Assembly (NCBI RefSeq): GCF_964340395.1
Contig: NC_135558.1
Span: 21,028,871-21,092,870 of the forward strand
Direction: 5' to 3'
Length of the DNA: 64,000 nucleotides
DNA from: Glandiceps talaboti
Lineage: Eukaryota; Hemichordata; Enteropneusta; Spengelidae
This document shows, in pieces, positions 37,595 to 47,619 of this stretch. Both the position numbers and the translations under genes were made by a program. The notes under the pieces were generated by a model. That model was not told where the DNA came from, made no database searches, and was given only the letters and a program-made list of their open reading frames with translations. Each line of letters begins with the position of its first letter. Within the stretch, counting starts at the first letter, position 1.

Positions 37595-40500
37595 TTAAAG
37601 ATGACGTTTATAAGTTCGTGAACCTGATATAAAAACAGGATGGTCCTTGAGAATGTTTAGTGCTAATTGATTCAAGTTTTCAACAGGTTCCCAACTATTA
37701 AACTCTGATGAATAACCTTCCCATTTAATTAAATACTGTAGTTTACCATTTTTGTACCTACCACGGATGATTTTTTGAACGTTATAAAACGTTTGATCAT
37801 TTTCAGCGGTTAATGTATTTGTAATTGCATCAGAACTGTCATCAGTCTGATTTTGGTGGGTATACCGTTTTTCCCGTCTTAACTCAGCTCTATTGCGGAT
37901 ATTTTTTCTCCACGATTGTCCTCTAGGACTGTTGGTGTGTTGATTTGAAGTTGTTTCCGAACACGAATAATATTCAGTTTCTGAGTTCATGTGGTAGTCC
38001 GTCATAGTTGTTTGTCTTCTATTATTTTTATCAGTGTTTGATGTGATATTATTGTTGTTAGTGGCAGAGTTGCTATTATCCCTGAGAGGAGCTTCGCTGG
38101 CTGTTAGTGTAGTTGCATTATTGTTGTCACTTAGGAATTGTGGAGGTCTTAAGCGTGCATGCTTTAAACGATTTGCATGGATTAGCTTAGGATATTTCTT
38201 ATCACCTGTTATGTATTCCAACTTGAAATTTACTGGTGAAACTTGTTCGATTATTCGAAATGGCCCACGAAAAGGGTGGTGAAATTTAGGTGTTCGACCC
38301 AATTTGACTGCTGGGTGATGTAGATATACGACATCACCCACTTTGAATCTGTGATCATGTGCTTTTTTTGCATCAAAATATGTTTTCATTTTGTGTTGAG
38401 CTTTCTGGATATTTTGTTTTGCGAGTGATATTGCAAGATTTCTAGCATGAGCTAATTCATCTAAATGATACTGAATATTGCGTGATTTACCCAATCTTGG
38501 CAAAATTTCAGCATCAACTGGTAATCGTGGTTCTGTGCCAAATAGGGCACAGAATGGTGTGATTCCAGTTGCTTCATGTGGGGTTGCCCTATATGCAAAT
38601 AGAACAGATTGGAGAAATGTGTCCCAGTCTGAACTTTGACAGTTTACATATATGCTAAGCATATTTATTATTGATTTGTTTAAGCATTCAACACTTCCGT
38701 TCGTAGTAGGCATATAAGGTGAGCTGCGTTGTTTAATAACATCAAAATATCGACATAGTTCCGTTACAATTTGAGACATAAAGGAAGAACCTTGGTCTGA
38801 CAACAATGAATTTGGAAATCCAAATTGACAGAAGATGTGTTCGAACAATATTCGAGAAACTGTTTCGGCTTTGCAATTTGCTGTTGGGAAAGCCCAACAA
38901 AATTTGGTAAGGTATTCTGTGATTACCAAAATATAACTATTTCCAGATTTTGTAGTGGGCAACTTTCCCACAAAATCAATTCCTATCTTATCAAATAAAC
39001 CATTTACTGGTATAGGAAGTAATTTTTGACGATATCGAATACCTCGTTTCCGTGAGTGACAGAAGACACAGGATGCCACGTAAACTGTCACATCTTTGAT
39101 TAAGGTGTCCCAATAATAACGTAATCTGATAGCCTGTAACGTTCGTGAGGTACCCAAGTGTCCTGCTGTGACGTCATCATGAACCCTCCTTAATATGTAT
39201 AGTTGTAAGGATTTCGGAATTACTAACTGTCGAATACAGTTATGAGCTTTAGCTGACTTACCTGTAGGGGACCAGTAATGATATAATATACCATTCAAAA
39301 TGGTAAAATTGTCACTGCTTTGTATTATCTTCTGTGCATGCTTCGAGTCTGTAGGTAACTCGCCATCATTGGTTAAATAATTAATCATTGGTAATAAGTG
39401 TTTGTCCTGACGTTGTAAATTGTAGAGTTTATTAATGCCAGTATGTGTATTATCAATCTCACTATGATCGGTTAGTGTGTCATTGGAGTCGATTGATTGA
39501 GTGGATGCATTACACAGCTGGTCAGTCATGATATCAGTTTCAGACGAGTCGTATAGATGTCTGATGTCTGTAAGGATATCTTCTTGCGTGTTGAGTTGTA
39601 AATTGGCTATCTCTGGAATGTTAGAAATTTCATTCATAGTTAGCTGTGACTGATTGTGTGTATAATTTATGTCATCAGAATTAGTATTGTCGGTGTCTGT
39701 CGGTGTAATTTCGGAGTTTTGATATTTTTCAGGTGGATATTCGCGGCGCGACAAACTGTCCGCATGTGGAATTTTTGCTCCAGGTCTGAAAAGAATGTCG
39801 TAATTGTAACCTTGTACTTTGAGTACCCACCTGGCTAGCCTGCCGCTTGGAGTTTTCATTTTGAATAGGTAGATCAAATTTGCATGATCTGTAATGATTG
39901 TGAATTTGTTTCCTCTCAAGTAAATATCACATTGTGTTAATGCATGTATTACCGCGAGACCTTCACGTTCTGTACAGGTGTAATTTCGTTGTGCTGGATT
40001 TAGAGTACGACCACCATAAGAAATGACTCTTTCTATGCCATCTTGAACTTGGGCTAAAATGAATCCTACACTGTATGCTGACGCGTCCGTATATAATAGA
40101 AATTCCTCATTAAAACGTGGGAACGCCAATATTGGTTTTGATGTCAACGCCTTTTTTAACGTATCAAAAGCCTGTTGACAGTCATTAGTCCATATGAATT
40201 TTGCACTCTTTGCAAGCAATTTGTGTAGAGGATTTGCTATTTTTGAATAGTTATGAATAAATCGTCTGTAGTATCCTGCGCAACCTAAGAACGATTGAAG
40301 TTGTGATACTTTCGTTGGTACGGGAAATTTTAATATTGCGTCGACCTTTTTTGGGTCAGTTGAAATGCCATTTTCGTTCAAGATATGACCTAGGAATTTA
40401 ACTTCCCTTTTTCCAAATATACATTTTCGCGGGCTTAATTTCAAATTTGCATTTATTAACCTACCTAGAACAATGTCAAGGTTTTGAAGGTGTTGTCGAA

Positions 40501-41050
40501 ACGTTGTTGCAAAAATTAATATATCGTCGATATAGCATATACATATTTTATATTGTAATTGATTTAAAATAAATTCTAAACTGCGTTGAAAGCTACTACT
40601 TGAGTTACGTAATCCTTGTGGAAGTGTCTTGAACTCAAACTTTCCATCATGAGTAACGAATGCCGTCTTATGTGAATCTTTTTCATCAAGGGCAATTTGC
40701 CAAAATCCACTAGTCATATCAAGTGTAGAAAAATATTTGGGACTTTGGGCCCCGATCATTTCTAAACTATCTGAAATATTTGGGAGCGGATGATTGTAAA
40801 TTATTGTCACCTTATTTAATTCACGATAGTCAATCACAAGACGCCATGAGCCTGAAGGTTTTTTGACCAAAAGTACAGGTGCACTAAATGGGGATTTGCT
40901 ACGTCGAATTATATTTTGTCTTAAAAGGTCATTTATTTGTCTCGAAATTTCCTCACGCTTGTCAGGGGATACTCTATAGGGTGCCTTTGGTTTCACTTTG
41001 GCATTAGGTTCTAAATCAATAGTATGTTTAATAATATCACAATAACCCAA
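37595..41050 (-). CDS. pol: Reverse transcriptase-RNase H-integrase with C-terminal chromodomain
   Basis: The open segment is 1151 codons. Numbering from its first codon, RT carries the catalytic D111 (FSTLDMTSGFWQI), LPQGLRNS (143-150) and YIDD (173-176). RNase H has LLYTDAS (D322). Integrase has an HHCC zinc-binding site (H624, H631, C661, C664) and a DDE triad (D692 in GIDFVGKLP, D752 in LSDQGSSF, E788 in NGSVECLNKS). A GPY/F-like module (about 915-945, FRGPFRIIEQVSP) follows. Residues about 1088-1135 form a chromodomain (LIKWEGYSSEFNSWEPVENL) with candidate cage aromatics Y1089, W1110 and Y1113. Chromodomains on integrases steer insertion to modified chromatin in chromoviruses. No ATG marks the start. 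The frame is continuous with the protease frame upstream except for one TGA at 41075-41077, so protease and RT would normally be one polyprotein. Confidence 0.92.
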   Translation of the reverse strand: MGYCDIIKHTIDLEPNAKVKPKAPYRVSPDKREEISRQINDLLRQNIIRRSKSPFSAPVLLVKKPSGSWRLVIDYRELNKVTIIYNHPLPNISDSLEMIGAQSPKYFSTLDMTSGFWQIALDEKDSHKTAFVTHDGKFEFKTLPQGLRNSSSSFQRSLEFILNQLQYKICICYIDDILIFATTFRQHLQNLDIVLGRLINANLKLSPRKCIFGKREVKFLGHILNENGISTDPKKVDAILKFPVPTKVSQLQSFLGCAGYYRRFIHNYSKIANPLHKLLAKSAKFIWTNDCQQAFDTLKKALTSKPILAFPRFNEEFLLYTDASAYSVGFILAQVQDGIERVISYGGRTLNPAQRNYTCTEREGLAVIHALTQCDIYLRGNKFTIITDHANLIYLFKMKTPSGRLARWVLKVQGYNYDILFRPGAKIPHADSLSRREYPPEKYQNSEITPTDTDNTNSDDINYTHNQSQLTMNEISNIPEIANLQLNTQEDILTDIRHLYDSSETDIMTDQLCNASTQSIDSNDTLTDHSEIDNTHTGINKLYNLQRQDKHLLPMINYLTNDGELPTDSKHAQKIIQSSDNFTILNGILYHYWSPTGKSAKAHNCIRQLVIPKSLQLYILRRVHDDVTAGHLGTSRTLQAIRLRYYWDTLIKDVTVYVASCVFCHSRKRGIRYRQKLLPIPVNGLFDKIGIDFVGKLPTTKSGNSYILVITEYLTKFCWAFPTANCKAETVSRILFEHIFCQFGFPNSLLSDQGSSFMSQIVTELCRYFDVIKQRSSPYMPTTNGSVECLNKSIINMLSIYVNCQSSDWDTFLQSVLFAYRATPHEATGITPFCALFGTEPRLPVDAEILPRLGKSRNIQYHLDELAHARNLAISLAKQNIQKAQHKMKTYFDAKKAHDHRFKVGDVVYLHHPAVKLGRTPKFHHPFRGPFRIIEQVSPVNFKLEYITGDKKYPKLIHANRLKHARLRPPQFLSDNNNATTLTASEAPLRDNSNSATNNNNITSNTDKNNRRQTTMTDYHMNSETEYYSCSETTSNQHTNSPRGQSWRKNIRNRAELRREKRYTHQNQTDDSSDAITNTLTAENDQTFYNVQKIIRGRYKNGKLQYLIKWEGYSSEFNSWEPVENLNQLALNILKDHPVFISGSRTYKRHL

Positions 41051-41074
41051 AGTATTTGAATTGTCTACGAATGC

Positions 41075-41956
41075 TCACCTATTCCTCCATAGTACTTCTT
41101 GTAAGTCATTAATTTGGCTATTTGTCAAGTTAGAGCATTGCCCAGTGAAGTCAAATAATGAATGAAATTCTTCCCGTTCTAAAGAGGGATTTGTCTGAGA
41201 AGGGTGTGTCTTATTATTTAAATATCTGTCCGTCATGTCAAAGTCATGTAAAGTGGTTCCGTCTGGGAGTGGTCTGAAAGTGCCCAATCGAATATGCCTA
41301 CCTAATATGGCCTCATTGTTAGATGTGTTGATCAACCTGATTGGAACTGAACCCTCATAAGTAGATGCTAATACTCGTGCAACTTGAATGCCTAAGTAAT
41401 GTAGTGACGTCATGTTGGTAGTGGTTCCTATTAGTCCATTCGGAAATGAGCCCCTTAGCTTAGCCGAAATTATGCATTCACACCTAGGGGGTATGACATA
41501 TTTTTTAGCTGGTCTCAAGACTGCATTGGCATGGATGAATAATTTCTTGTGTGCAAAATCAATTATTGCTTTGTGCTGCTCTAAAAATTCCATTCCTAAG
41601 ATCAAATCTCTATCTATGTCCTTAACCAAATGCACTGGAACATTGATTAGTTGATTTTCAATACGTATTGGAATTTTTACATAGCCTTGAATAGGAATCT
41701 GCTGATTGTTTGGTAATTCTATACATTTGTATTTAGGTCTTTTAATTTTGAACTTTTTTAGCTGTGGAATTTTTTCAAATAGTTTTGTGGAAACTACGTT
41801 TATTGTAGCTCCAGAGTCGATCAAAGCCGAAATTGCAGTATTGAAAATTTTAATAGTGATCAAATTGTTAGATTGTACCTTTAAATCAGCAGATTTTACA
41901 GAATTTAATTTGGGCGTGTGAGACATATTAGGCTCTTTGGATTTGATATTTCTCAC
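41075..41956 (-). CDS. pro: Retropepsin-like aspartic protease, upstream part of pol
   Basis: This frame encodes a retropepsin with the active-site motif ALIDSGATINVV (D47 S48 G49 from the first codon counted here) and the second conserved element DLILGMEFL (117-125). It processes the Gag and Pol polyproteins in related elements. The true entry is probably by -1 frameshifting from gag: the frame is open upstream through the A AAA AAC heptamer at 41974-41968, and the first in-frame ATG lies ten codons inside. The frame ends at a TGA (41075-41077) and continues downstream without shift into RT. The TGA is either a point lesion or a readthrough codon. Confidence 0.88.
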   Translation of the reverse strand: MRNIKSKEPNMSHTPKLNSVKSADLKVQSNNLITIKIFNTAISALIDSGATINVVSTKLFEKIPQLKKFKIKRPKYKCIELPNNQQIPIQGYVKIPIRIENQLINVPVHLVKDIDRDLILGMEFLEQHKAIIDFAHKKLFIHANAVLRPAKKYVIPPRCECIISAKLRGSFPNGLIGTTTNMTSLHYLGIQVARVLASTYEGSVPIRLINTSNNEAILGRHIRLGTFRPLPDGTTLHDFDMTDRYLNNKTHPSQTNPSLEREEFHSLFDFTGQCSNLTNSQINDLQEVLWRNR

Positions 41957-41961
41957 ACTCC

Positions 41962-43191
41962 TTAATCGTTTTTTGAATAAAAACGACTATAGGTAGGTCT
42001 TGGACAATTTCTAGCTATGTGACCTATTTGACCACATGAATAACAACCTCTGTTATTTCTTTCTGGGCAGGATGGGGCCATATGACCTGAACGATTACAA
42101 TTTCTACATATTTGTCTGCCAGACATAATTTCTCTTCCGCCATATCTTGGGCGATTTTTATCAAAATTATTTTGACGGTCATACATAGGCCTGTTTGTAT
42201 TGAAATTTGGCCGGCCTACTGCAAAATAATTGCCCTGATTTTGACGAAATTGAAGATTTCTTTGTGTCTGAGGGTAATATCCCACCCGATTGTCAGAAAA
42301 TGTTTGAGACTGTACCTGTTGTTGCAATTCTTCATTTCGACGAGTGAGCAATTCATTTTTTTGTCGTAATTGTGTAGTGAGCTCCACCATGTCGTCATGC
42401 AATTCTTGATCAATCCTGTTCTTGGGCAACTTCAAAGTTGTGTTTCTGGATGTCAGCTGGCTGTCGGGGTTTGGTAGTTGAGATATGATTTCTGCTGTCT
42501 TGGCTGCTGAAAACGCATTTTCAAAGTCATTTGGTTCCCGGGATAAAGTTGCTATCTTGATTTCATGACGCAAACCCTGTAAAAATAAACTTAAAATTTC
42601 TGGGGCCGTGCGCATTGCTTTAGCACATTTTTCCCGTAATCGGCTGGAATAGTCATCCACAGATTCATTTTGTCGTTGCTTTATCAAATTTAATTGCTGA
42701 TCAACGAGCCATCTTGGTTGAATACGATGAAATCTTGCAATAAATAAAGGCCGCAATTCATTCCAATTTTCGTCCAAGTCTACATACCATCTTTCAGCAA
42801 CATCTCTTATCAATAATATAAAGTATTGAACTTTTTGATCGTCATTTAAGTTCTTTAATACAGCAAATGCATCAAATTTATTCAACCATCGTTCTGGTGA
42901 TTCATCTTCTTTACCATAATAGTAAGGCGGTTTCTCATCACTTATCTGGACTCTTTCTATTCTGTTATTCACATCTTGTATTAGATTTTGAATGTTATGA
43001 ATAGGGTCAGCTTGATTATTTTGTTCCAAATTTTGTGCAATTGGAATATTTGGTTGTAGGTTGTGATCAATTGGTACAATTGGTATTATGTCTTGATCAA
43101 TCTGTAAATTGTTCTCCAAGTTTGCCATTTGTGCAAGAGGAATTTGTGGTATGTCTGGCTGTCTCAGTATACGGCCCGATCGTAGTAGCAT
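41962..43191 (-). CDS. gag: Gag polyprotein (409 aa) with two zinc knuckles
   Basis: Begins MLLRSGRILRQPD. The region at about 85-205 (YYGKEDESPERWLNKFDAF, FHRIQPRWLVDQQ and following) matches the retrotransposon Gag capsid-type domain. Two nucleocapsid zinc knuckles of the CX2CX4HX4C form lie at 362-375 (CRNCNRSGHMAPSC) and 383-396 (CYSCGQIGHIARNC). A coiled-coil-like segment rich in Gln/Glu lies around 265-295. It forms the particle and binds genomic RNA. The last codons overlap the candidate -1 frameshift heptamer, five codons before the stop being within it or next to it, so most ribosomes would make Gag and a minority Gag-Pro. Confidence 0.92.
   Translation of the reverse strand: MLLRSGRILRQPDIPQIPLAQMANLENNLQIDQDIIPIVPIDHNLQPNIPIAQNLEQNNQADPIHNIQNLIQDVNNRIERVQISDEKPPYYYGKEDESPERWLNKFDAFAVLKNLNDDQKVQYFILLIRDVAERWYVDLDENWNELRPLFIARFHRIQPRWLVDQQLNLIKQRQNESVDDYSSRLREKCAKAMRTAPEILSLFLQGLRHEIKIATLSREPNDFENAFSAAKTAEIISQLPNPDSQLTSRNTTLKLPKNRIDQELHDDMVELTTQLRQKNELLTRRNEELQQQVQSQTFSDNRVGYYPQTQRNLQFRQNQGNYFAVGRPNFNTNRPMYDRQNNFDKNRPRYGGREIMSGRQICRNCNRSGHMAPSCPERNNRGCYSCGQIGHIARNCPRPTYSRFYSKND
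41968..41974 (-). promoter_or_regulatory. Candidate -1 ribosomal frameshift heptamer A AAA AAC
   Basis: On the minus strand the end of gag reads TCA AAA AAC GAT TAA. The heptamer A AAA AAC is a classical slippery sequence for -1 frameshifting, and slipping there enters exactly the open protease frame. No downstream pseudoknot was identified by eye. Confidence 0.7.
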
Positions 43192-43264
43192 ATAATGTCT
43201 TATAAAGTACTTACGTTTTGCGATTGTACTTTTTTACCTGTTGATTCTTTGAATAGCACTGTCC

Positions 43265-43282
43265 AGCCCGGATTTTACACCA
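43265..43282 (-). other. Primer binding site
   Basis: One base inside the 5' LTR the minus strand reads TGGTGTAAAATCCGGGCT. The initial TGG pairs with the CCA end of a tRNA, as expected for the minus-strand primer. I could not match the remaining bases to a particular tRNA. Confidence 0.65.
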
Positions 43283-43283
43283 G

Positions 43284-43995
43284 TGTTACGACGCTGAATT
43301 TGGTAGCTGCAACGTTAACCCGTGTTCAGCGGTAAACTTTGGACTCGCCCGGATAGCAATCTGAGAGGTACCGATTTCACGAAACAGTGCTCTGTAAAAA
43401 GAAGAAACTCACAAGGACACAAATATTACTTTTGTGTTGAATGACTTATACGATTTGCAGCATAGGGAGCTATTCGCCTCAGTTCCAGTCAATTACAGTT
43501 AATTGTCAAAGTTCTTTCAAGTAATTTCAGCCCAGCTCACAATTTCTCAAGAACCCGCTGGTATCGCTCTTCACTTCAGTCGCCAACCCTTAGTCTCCGG
43601 AAAAGCGAATTCCAAAGCTACTTCCAACGCATACGTCATCAACATTTTTATTTAAAACATCGTTCATTCCGTATTACAAATATGGTTAACAAACAAATTG
43701 TTTACAACAAAAGATTCTCTCTTAACCTTATTTAGTAAATGTTTATTAATGTAATTAATTCAATTCAGCAATAGCCAGTTTATTGACCCGTCCTAAATAA
43801 TTCTAGCTAGACAGCTGTTGATTCAATTGGGACACAATTTATCACTCTAAGATGACATGTGACCTCTACTCATTAGGATAGAATAACATTACTTGACCCG
43901 GCTCTGTCTCATTAATCAATGTGACCTTATCACTTGTGTCTTTTGTCAACAGAGGAATTATCAAATCTTAAATGTTTATTTTGTGACTCGTAACA
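43284..43995 (-). repeat. 5' LTR of the Gypsy-type element
   Basis: The right-hand 712 bp copy, identical by eye to the left copy except near 43750. It is followed by the second CATG of the target duplication at 43996-43999. In retroelements the LTR supplies promoter and polyadenylation signals. I could not mark a specific TATA box with confidence. Confidence 0.95.
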
Positions 43996-45020
43996 CATGC
44001 GAACTTCGTTCGCTTATAGTTATAGCATAGAAAGAAAGCCCGAACGTCTAGCAGCAAGACTATATATTACAGTGTGAAGAAGTTCTATATATAAGGATCA
44101 TGATCTGAAATATCCAACAATATATCCCTGCTCTTTCAGATTTTTTGCATGCAAAAAGGTAAAATGGTAACAATTTACGTCATTTCCGTGTACACCTTCA
44201 TGCCTTTGCCTAATTTTGTTGTAAATTTTTGTAAAAATTGTATTCCAGAGAGAAACCAGGTCGTCTTAGACTATAACAGTATAGTCTGTATAACGTGTTC
44301 GTCTACTTAAGTTATAATTGTCTTCATTTACTTCTTTTACACCTCATCAAACTCTCGATAAAACATTGTGGCCGACGAGTGTCTTATCTTGGGGTCAAAG
44401 TAATTTTTTTTTTAAATCAAAGTAAAATAAAATGAAATTACCCTATTTTCTGAAGTCATGTTATCGGAAGCAAATCTTCTTTTTTTAATTTTGCCTTACT
44501 AACATATATTAGATATACACAAACTAAAACTATTGTGTCGATGTGGTACATTACATATAAGTGTGTGATAACTGTTATGTGGATATAATCACTCTCTGAG
44601 TGTGATAGTGTGCACACTTCAAGGCCCCAAATTAAACACTGCAAGATCACAGAGGTCATATCAGAAGCCATTCAATGGCTTATATCAATATGTCGCAACA
44701 AATATAGTTTTATGTCAGCTTAGTTTACCGTTCTCGTACAGAAGAATTAGAAATGCCTCATCGTAATTTGCCTTAAAATGTGAAATTCTTCTAATTTTGA
44801 TCGTGAGCATTGTTGCTGACAATATGACAAAGAATCACCACATACAAATAAGGTTATGTAACATCATTTGGATCCCAAGCCAACATATGTACTTAGAAAA
44901 AAATAAACACTTGCATGAATTTGTTCTTCATATTAACAAATAAAACAATAATATTCTTTAAAGTTTAAAATGCACTTGTACTTCATTTAACAATCGCAAT
45001 AACAAGTTTACACAGGTTAA
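43996..45020. other. Intron 1 of the UGT pseudogene, right of the retroelement
   Basis: AT-rich, no gene recognised. Just after the target site GCGAACTTCGTTCGC forms a short perfect hairpin. Confidence 0.45.
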
Positions 45021-45027
45021 TAGATAA

Positions 45028-45145
<118 letters not shown>

Positions 45146-45148
45146 TAC

Positions 45149-45970
45149 CTTTTCTAAAGGCGAAACTGGTGTAGATAACCGCCTAAAAAGATAACTTTTG
45201 GCATGAAAGGCCTCGGGAAAGTCAAACGTAAAGTCTGTATTAAACAAAAATACGTCTGCGTGAAGAAACACTTCCCAAATATTAGTTCAGGTTTGATGTT
45301 ATATTTTTGTTGTATGTCTTCATAGGGAATGAATAGTGTGGATACCATTAGGTATTGCATAGCGAAGTACGCTGAATTTTACAGTCTATCCAAGAACGAC
45401 ATCTTGTTTGTTAGACCTAAGCCTATGCTTGGTGTATATGCTGGGTTTACCGGAATATCATACAATACGGCATCCCATTCTGGTAGGATGCGGTTTGCAG
45501 CAATCAAAATGAAGGGAAGGTTAAGATAGTGGGCGAGTAGAGCACCACAGGGTGTGACTTCACAAGAAACTATCAAATCAAATGTAGTGTTCTTCACTCG
45601 TGTCATTAAGGCTGTGTCCTTGAACAGTGACTCACAATCAAAGCTAAGTTGATACAAATACCGGAACATGTGAATCCATCCCATATTACCACTTAAAGCA
45701 AGGTCAGCAGGTAAGGGATTCTCCTTATGGTTAAACTTGCCCGTAAACACATCAACATTCAACTTAACTGATTCCGATTTTAAAGAGATGTAGTATGTTT
45801 GGGTGACAGGGTCACAGTGTGTCCACCGTCTGCCAGGTCTTCTGCTACTTTTTTCACAAACAAGAAAAGGCTACCGGTGCTAACACTTGGCACTACAAGT
45901 AACACACATCCTTTGTGGCAATCGTAGCAAAAGTCAAAGTCAAAAGAGTCAACGGTACCAAACGAGTCAT
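45149..45970 (-). pseudogene. UGT pseudogene exon 1 with frameshifts and a stop
   Basis: From an ATG at 45970 a signal-peptide-like stretch (MTRLVPLTLLTLTFA) leads into a frameshift. Fragments then match the acceptor-binding half of UGTs in changing frames: LLVVPSVSTGSLFLFVKK, DLADGGHTVTL, LALSGNMGWIHMFRYLYQ, TFDLIVSCEVTPCGALLAHY, NPAYTPSIGLG, YNIKPEL, FPRPFMPKVIFLGG and SPLEK. There is an in-frame TAA after MSFLDRL and at least three frame changes. The donor GTAGGT remains. Confidence 0.88.
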
Positions 45971-46535
45971 CTTTAAAACGTTAGCCGTTAGCTATTCTCC
46001 ACCCTGGCATATTTTAAGCATAGCATTATATGTGTAAAATGCGCGTGTTTGTTTGTTTGACTAGTCCAGGCTTGAACAAGACAATACCGCTGGGTATGAA
46101 CTGATGTAACCTGTAACATTCTAGAGACTAATAATTATAATAGTTCTGCTACTTTGTTTACGAGCCCAACAGTCTAAAAATAGAATGACATATGTTATTT
46201 TTTTTTACATTTTTATCCCCACATATCTAATGGGTTATAATTGGAAACATTTCAGTGAATTTTAAGGGTAGGGAATAAATATTATTGTGGTCTCATAGAT
46301 AATACTAACAACTTCTAGTAAGGAGATTGTTTTGTTAAGTCTTTCACATTGAAAGCGTATGCAGTATCAGAAATAGTGATGATGGAACCCTTGTTACTTT
46401 TAAATATTTTATGACGTTATGAGTTTGTCTACTTGCATTACCTTGCCAGCCAGCCAGGGGGAGAGGAAGATTTGAGAGTATGTTCCACGTGTAGTCCATT
46501 GCAGTATGTCTTTTTATTGTCAAATATGATAGTGC
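45971..46535. other. Upstream flank of the UGT pseudogene
   Basis: Former promoter region of the minus-strand pseudogene. No conserved element or other gene is recognisable. Confidence 0.4.
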
Positions 46536-46543
46536 TGATAGTC

Positions 46544-46546
<3 letters not shown>

Positions 46547-46632
<86 letters not shown>
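46547..46632. repeat. (AT)n microsatellite
   Basis: About 43 uninterrupted AT units. Confidence 0.95.
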
Positions 46633-46635
<3 letters not shown>

Positions 46636-46704
46636 AAGTCAGTGGTAAGATTTGTCCGTAGTACAGTGCTCGATACGTCTGCACGCAGAGCGGAGTATAT
46701 GTTT

Positions 46705-46847
<143 letters not shown>

Positions 46848-46851
46848 TTAT

Positions 46852-46914
46852 AAAACTATTACGCTCTGCCACTGCGGTATAGAGCACTGTCTTAGCAGAT
46901 TGATACTCACCGAG

Positions 46915-47010
<96 letters not shown>

Positions 47011-47073
47011 CTCGGTGAGTATCAATCTGCTAAGACAGTGCTCTATACCGCAGTGGCAGAGCGCAATAGTTTT
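46852..47073. repeat. Palindrome with an AT-repeat centre
   Basis: Arms of about 67 bp (46852-46918 and 47007-47073) are inverted copies with one visible mismatch and contain GCTCTGCCACTGCGGTATAG. The centre is a (TA)n tract of about 90 bp, itself self-complementary. The same arm sequence recurs at about 51307-51366, so it belongs to a dispersed element. Confidence 0.85.
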
Positions 47074-47118
47074 GGTAGTTATGGAACTCTTTCTTGGTTG
47101 TAACTCGGAGTTTCACGA

Positions 47119-47348
47119 ATAGTGCGATCATCAGACAACTGGTTTCTACTCTCTAGGTGCGCTGTATATATAGATAGAAATATCATCACTATTGTTTATG
47201 TGTTGGTGGGTTGGTGCTGTTAATAACAACCAACACCTTCACACACACAGCACCAACCCACCAACACATAGACAATAGTGATGATATTTCTATCTATATA
47301 TACAGCGCACCAAGAGAGTAGAAACCAGTTGTCTGATGATCGCACTAT
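47119..47348. repeat. Near-perfect 102 bp inverted repeat, 26 bp loop
   Basis: Left arm 47119-47220 and right arm 47247-47348 pair at about 100 of 102 positions. The outer ends read ATAGTGCGATCATCAGACAA and its inverse. The loop is 47221-47246. The outer 20 bases also occur at about 51290-51309, linking it to the same dispersed family. Confidence 0.9.
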
Positions 47349-47619
47349 GCCAAATATACAGATTTTATTAAAAACCAGTTTTCTATCATAAAAGCATACC
47401 CAACTAAGCTGCATAATATTGGATTATACGTGATACAGAATATGTATATTTAATCTTAGGATAAACACAAGAAACCACTCAAGGCATAAATTTCTTTCAA
47501 AAGAAAACTATGTCTTGTATAATTGTATCACAGATAACATAAATGATATCATTTACTATCTCTTAAACCTGTACTAGATGATCTTGGGAAATTTCAAATA
47601 ACCAACGGTATATATTCAA

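Larger units (their letters stand above)
31593..43995 (-). mobile_element. Complete Ty3/Gypsy-type LTR retrotransposon with chromodomain, accessory gene and envelope-like gene
   Basis: A 12.4 kb element on the minus strand is bounded by two 712 bp direct repeats (31593-32304 and 43284-43995), each starting TGTTACGA and ending TCGTAACA. CATG at 31589-31592 and 43996-43999 is the target-site duplication. Gene order along the element is gag (43191-41962), protease (41956-41075), RT-RNaseH-integrase-chromodomain (41050-37595), an unrecognised 361-codon gene (37028-35943) and an envelope-like gene (35725-33173). RT before integrase and the GPY/F-type segment place it with Ty3/Gypsy. The chromodomain suggests a chromovirus-like integrase, and the envelope would make it retrovirus-like in structure. 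By eye the LTRs differ at one base (about 32050 A versus 43750 G), so insertion is recent. One in-frame TGA lies between protease and RT. It sits in intron 1 of a UGT pseudogene, in the same orientation as that gene. Confidence 0.95.
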
